From Archivesica marissinica (taxonomy: Eukaryota; Mollusca; Bivalvia; Venerida; Vesicomyidae), in assembly GCA_014843695.1 (NCBI GenBank), contig CM026386.1:15156362-15220361 (forward strand): a DNA stretch of 64,000 nt, given 5' to 3'. A program made the translations under genes and the position numbers. Positions 59,297-64,000 of this stretch are shown here, piece after piece; the first letter of the stretch is position 1, and every line of letters starts with the position of its first letter. The notes below the pieces were generated by a model that was given only the letters and a program-made list of their open reading frames with translations, did not search any database and was not told where the DNA came from.

Positions 59297-62200
59297 AATG
59301 AACACATATCGTACAATACAACAAGTACAAGGCACGTCGCGTAGGTTCAGAGCACATATCATACGACACAACAAGTACAAGGCACGTCGCATAGGTACAG
59401 GGCACATATCGTACGACACAACAAGTACAAGGCACGTAGCGTATGTACAGAGCACATATCGTACGACACAACAAGAACAAGGCACGTCACGTATGTACAG
59501 GGCACATATTGTACGACACAACAAGTACAAGGCACGTCACGTATGTACAGGGCACATAGTGTACGATACAACAAGTACAAGGCACGTCGCGTAGGTACAG
59601 AGCACATACCGTACGACATAACAAGTACAAGGCACGTAGCGTATGTACAGAGCACATACCGTACGACACAACAAGTACAAGGCACGTAGCGTATGTACAG
59701 AGCACATATCGTACGACACAACAAGTACAAGGCACGTCGCGTAGGTACAGAGCACATACCGTACGACACAACAAGTACAAGGCACGTCGCGTAGGTACAG
59801 GGCACATACCGTACGACACAACAAGAACAAGGCACGTCACGTATGTACAGGGCATATAGTGTACGACACAACAAGTACAAGGCACGTCGCGTAGGTACAG
59901 AGTACATACCGTACGACATAACAAGTACAAGGCACGTAGCGTATGTACAGAGCACATACCGTACGACACAACAAGTACAAGGCACGTAGCGTATGTACAG
60001 AGCACATATCGTACGACACAACAAGTACAAGGCACGTCGCGTAGGTACAGAGCACATACCGTACGACACAACAAGTACAAGGCACGTCGCGTAGGTACAG
60101 GGCACATACCGTACGACACAACAAGTACAAGGCACGTCACGTAGGTACAGTGCACATATCGTACGACACAACAAGTACAAGGCACGTCGCGAAGGTACAG
60201 GGCACATATCGTACGACACAACAAGTACAAGGCACGTAGCGTGTGTACAGGGCACATATCGTACGACACAACAAGTACAAGGCACGTAGCGTGCGTACAG
60301 GGCACATACTGTACGACACATCAAGTACAAGGCACGTAGCGTGTGTACAGGGCACATATCGTACGACACAACAAGTACAAGGCACGTAGCGTGTGTACAG
60401 AACACATATCGTACGACACAACAAGTACAAGGCACGAAGCGTGTGTACAGATCACATATCGTACGACACAACAAGTACAAGGCACGTAGTGTGTGTACAG
60501 GGCACATATCGTACGACACAACAAGTACAAGGCACGTCGTGTATGTACAGAACACATATCGTACGACACAACAAGTACAAGGCACGTCACGTAGGTACAG
60601 AACACATATCGTACGACACAACAAGTACAAGGCACGTCACGTAGGTAGAGAACACATATCGTACGACACAACAAGTACAAGGCACGTAGCGTGTGTACAG
60701 GGCACATATCGTACGACACAACAAGTACAAGGCACGTCGCGTGTGTACAGGGATGGCACATATCGTACGACACAACAAATACAAGGCACGTAGCGTGTGT
60801 ACAGGGCACATATCGTACGACACAACACGTACAAGGCACGTGGCGTGTGTACAGGGCACATATTGTACGACACAACAAGTACAAGGCACGTCGCGTAGGT
60901 ACAGGGCACATACTGTACGACACAACAAGTACAAGGCACGTCACGTAGGTACAGGGCACATACCGTACGATACAACAAGTACAAGGCACGTCACGTAGGT
61001 ACAGAACACATATCGTACGACACAACAAGTACAAGGCACGTCACGTAGGTAGAGAACACATATCGTACGACACAACAAGTACAATGCACGTAGCGTGTGT
61101 ACAGGGCACATATCGTACGACACAACAAGTACAAGGCACGTCACGTAGGTACAGAACACATATCGTACGACACAACAAATACAAGGCACGTCACGTAGGT
61201 ACAGAACACATATCGTACGACACAACAAGTACAAGGCACGTCACGTAGGTAGAGAACACATATCGTACGACACAACAAGTACAAGGCACGTAGCGTGTGT
61301 ACAGGGCACATATCGTACGACACAACAAATACAAGGCACGTAGCGTATGTACAGGATACATATCGTACGACACAACAAGTACAAGGCACGTAGCGTAGGT
61401 ACAGGGCACATACCGTACGACACAACAAGTACAAGGCACGTAGCTTAGGTACATAACACATATCGTACGACACATCAAGTACAAGGCACGTCGCGTAGGT
61501 ACAGAGCACATACCGTACGACTCAACAAGTACAAGGCACGTCGCGTGTATAAAGGGCACATACCGTACGACACAACAAGTACAAGGCACGTCACGTGTAT
61601 AAAGGGCACATACCTTATGACACAACAAGTACAAGGCACGTCGCGTGTATAAAGGGCACATACCGTACGACACAACAAGTACAAGGCACGTCGCGTGTAT
61701 AAAGGGCACATACCGTACGACACAACAAGTACAAGGCACGTCGCGTAGGTACAGAGCACATACCGTACGACACAACAAGTACAAGGCACGTAGCGTGTGT
61801 ACAGGGCCCATATCGTACGACACAACAAGTACAAGGCACGTCGCGTAGGTACAGGGCACATATCGTACGACACAACAAGTACAAGGCACGTAGCGTAGGT
61901 ACAGAGCACATATCGTACGACACAACAAGTACAAGGCACGTAGCGTGTGTACAGGGCACATATTGTACGACACAACAAGTACAAGGCACGTCGCGTATGT
62001 ACAGAGCACATACCGTACGACACAACAAGTACAAGGCACGTCGCGTAGGTACAGGGCACATATCGTACGACACAACAAGTACAAGGCACGTCGCGTATGT
62101 ACAGAGCACATACCGTACGACACAACAAGTACAAGGCACGTCACGTAGGTACAGAGCACATATCGTACGACACAACAAGTACAAGGCACGTCGCGTAGGT

Positions 62201-64000
62201 ACAGAGCACATATCGTACGACACAACAAGTACAAGGCACGTAGCGTGTGTACAGGGCACATATCGTACGACACAACAAGTACAAGGCACGTCACGTAGGT
62301 ACAGACACATATCGTACGACACAACAAGTACAAGGCACGTAGCGTGTGTACAGAACACATATCGTACGACACAACAAGACAAGGACGTAGCGTGTGTACA
62401 GGGCACATATCGTACGACACAACAAGTACAAGGCACGTAGCGTATGTACAGGGCACATACCGTACGACACAACAAGTACAAGGCACGTAGCGTGTGTACA
62501 GAGCACATATCGTACGACACAACAAGTACAAGGCACGTCGCGTAGGTACAGGGCACATACCGTACGACACAACAAGTACAAGGCACGTAGCGTGTGTACA
62601 GAACACATATCGTACGACACAACAAGTACAAGGCACGTCGCGTAGGTACAGGGCACATATCGTACGACACAACAAGTACAAGGCACGTAGCGTATGTACA
62701 GGGCACATATCGTACGACACAACAAGTACAAGGCACGTAGCGTGTGTACAGGGCACATATCGTACGACACAACAAGTACAAGGCACGTCACGTAGGTACA
62801 GGGCACATACCGTACGACACAACAAGTACAAGGCACGTAGCGTGTGTACAGGGCACATATCGTACGACACAACAAGTACAAGGCACGTAGCGTATGTACA
62901 GAGCACATATCGTACGACACAACAAGTACAAGGCACGTCGCGTATGTACAGAGCACATACCGTACGACACAACAAGTACAAGGCACTTAGCGTAGGTACA
63001 GAGCACATATCGTACGACACAACAAGTACAAGGCACTTCACGTAGGTACAGAGCACATACCGTACGACACAACAAGTACAAGGCACGTCGCGTAGGTACA
63101 GGGCACATACCGTACGACACAACAAGTACAAGGCACGTCACGTAGGTACAGGGACATATCGTACGACACAACAAGTACAAGGCACGTCGCGAAGGTACAG
63201 GGCACTATCGTACGACACAACAAGTACAAGGCACGTCGCGTAGGTACAGGGCACATATCGTACGACACAACAAATACAAGGCACGTCGCGTAGGTATAGG
63301 GCACATACCGTAAACACAACAAGTACAGGCACGTCGCGTAGGACAGGGCCATACCGTACGACAAACAAGTACACAATACGTGTACAAGCACATACGACAA
63401 AACAAGTACAATGCACGTAGCGTAGGTACAGGGCACATAACGTACGACACAACAAGTACAAGGCACGTAGCGTGTGTACAGAGCACATATCGTACGACAC
63501 AAGAAGTACAAGGCACGTAGCGTGTGTACAGAGCACATATCGTACGACACAACAAGTACAAGGAACGTAGCGTAGGTACAGAGCACATACCGTACGACAC
63601 AACAAGTACAAGACACGTAGCGTAGATACAGAGCACATAACGTACGACACAGCAAGTACAAGGTACGTCGTGTAGGTACATGGCACATATCGTACGACAC
63701 AACAAGTACAAGGCACATCGCGTGTGTACAGGGCACATATCGTACCACACAACAAGTACAAGGCACGTAGCGTGTGTACAGAGCACATATCATACCACAC
63801 AACAAGTACAAGGCACGTCGCGTAGGTACAGAGCACTTACCGTACGACACAACAAGTACAAGGCACGTAGCGTAGGTACAGAGCACATACCGTACGACAC
63901 AACAAGTACTAGGCACGTCACGTATGTACAGGGCACATATCATACGACACAAGAAGTACAAGGCACGTAGCGTGTGTACAGAGCACATATCATACCACAC
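59297..64000 (-). repeat. 50-bp satellite array, block 2 (inverted)
   Basis: About 94 units of the same 50-bp satellite as 23054-42015, now reverse-complemented (gtgtgtacagggcacatatc, gtacgacacaacaagtacaa, ggcacgtagc). It starts 45 bp from the SRCR exon at 59251 and runs off the window, so it fills an intron of that gene. A local variant (cgtgtataaagggcac) occurs four times at 61544-61710. Indel-rich units occur at 63130-63410. Long minus-strand frames are repeat artefacts. Confidence 0.97.

Noticed and set aside
59297..64000. Minus-strand open frames (up to about 650 codons) in the inverted array
   Set aside because: Same satellite in reverse; same artefact.

Overview
The window is animal nuclear DNA, most likely from a mollusc or another lophotrochozoan. 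It is AT-rich and has spliced exons with GT/AG borders, several tRNA-derived SINE families, LINE and Tc1/mariner remains, MITEs, a MULE relic and very large satellite arrays. Nothing looks bacterial or viral. Two scaffold gaps of exactly 1000 N (22054-23053 and 42016-43015) show that the satellites are not fully assembled. Product and family names rest on motifs recognised by eye; no database search was run.

Three host genes are visible. (1) Plus strand: three terminal coding exons (3076-3248, 7622-7815, 9249-9403) join in perfect phase, end at TAG, and have an AATAAA 56 bases after the stop. They encode a secreted-type domain I cannot name firmly. (2) Minus strand, 20031-21383: an intact 450-residue, single-exon immunoglobulin-superfamily protein with a signal peptide. 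(3) Minus strand, 59251 down to 45833: six phase-compatible exons of a multi-SRCR plus EGF-like receptor gene. They give the C-half of one SRCR domain, two complete SRCR domains of two exons each, and one EGF/EB module. This gene continues beyond the window upstream and probably also downstream.

Layout. 1-3075: SINEs, one interrupted by an internally deleted MULE with a FLYWCH remnant. 3076-9464: gene 1, with SINE, MITE and LINE debris in its introns. 10194-17988: 29/43-bp satellite built on a 12-bp palindrome, ending abruptly inside a LINE reverse transcriptase. 18331-20030: debris. 20031-21383: Ig gene. 23054-42015: 50-bp satellite, about 380 units. 43016-44990: 40-bp satellite, almost uniform. 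45025-59251: the SRCR gene, three of whose introns each carry a private tandem array (20/74 bp, 42 bp, 45 bp), plus a foldback element, a 9-bp-TSD element, MITEs and a 1.6-kb Tc1/mariner. 59297-64000: the 50-bp satellite again, inverted, in the next SRCR intron.

The most interesting theme is satellite birth from transposon ends. The 20/74-bp array is a fusion of a MITE terminus with the 5' splice site and a fragment of the adjacent SRCR exon, so several dozen decoy donor sites lie just downstream of the real one. The 42-bp array similarly contains the 5' end of a tRNA-derived SINE. Long open frames across the arrays are by-products of repetition and are not annotated as genes.
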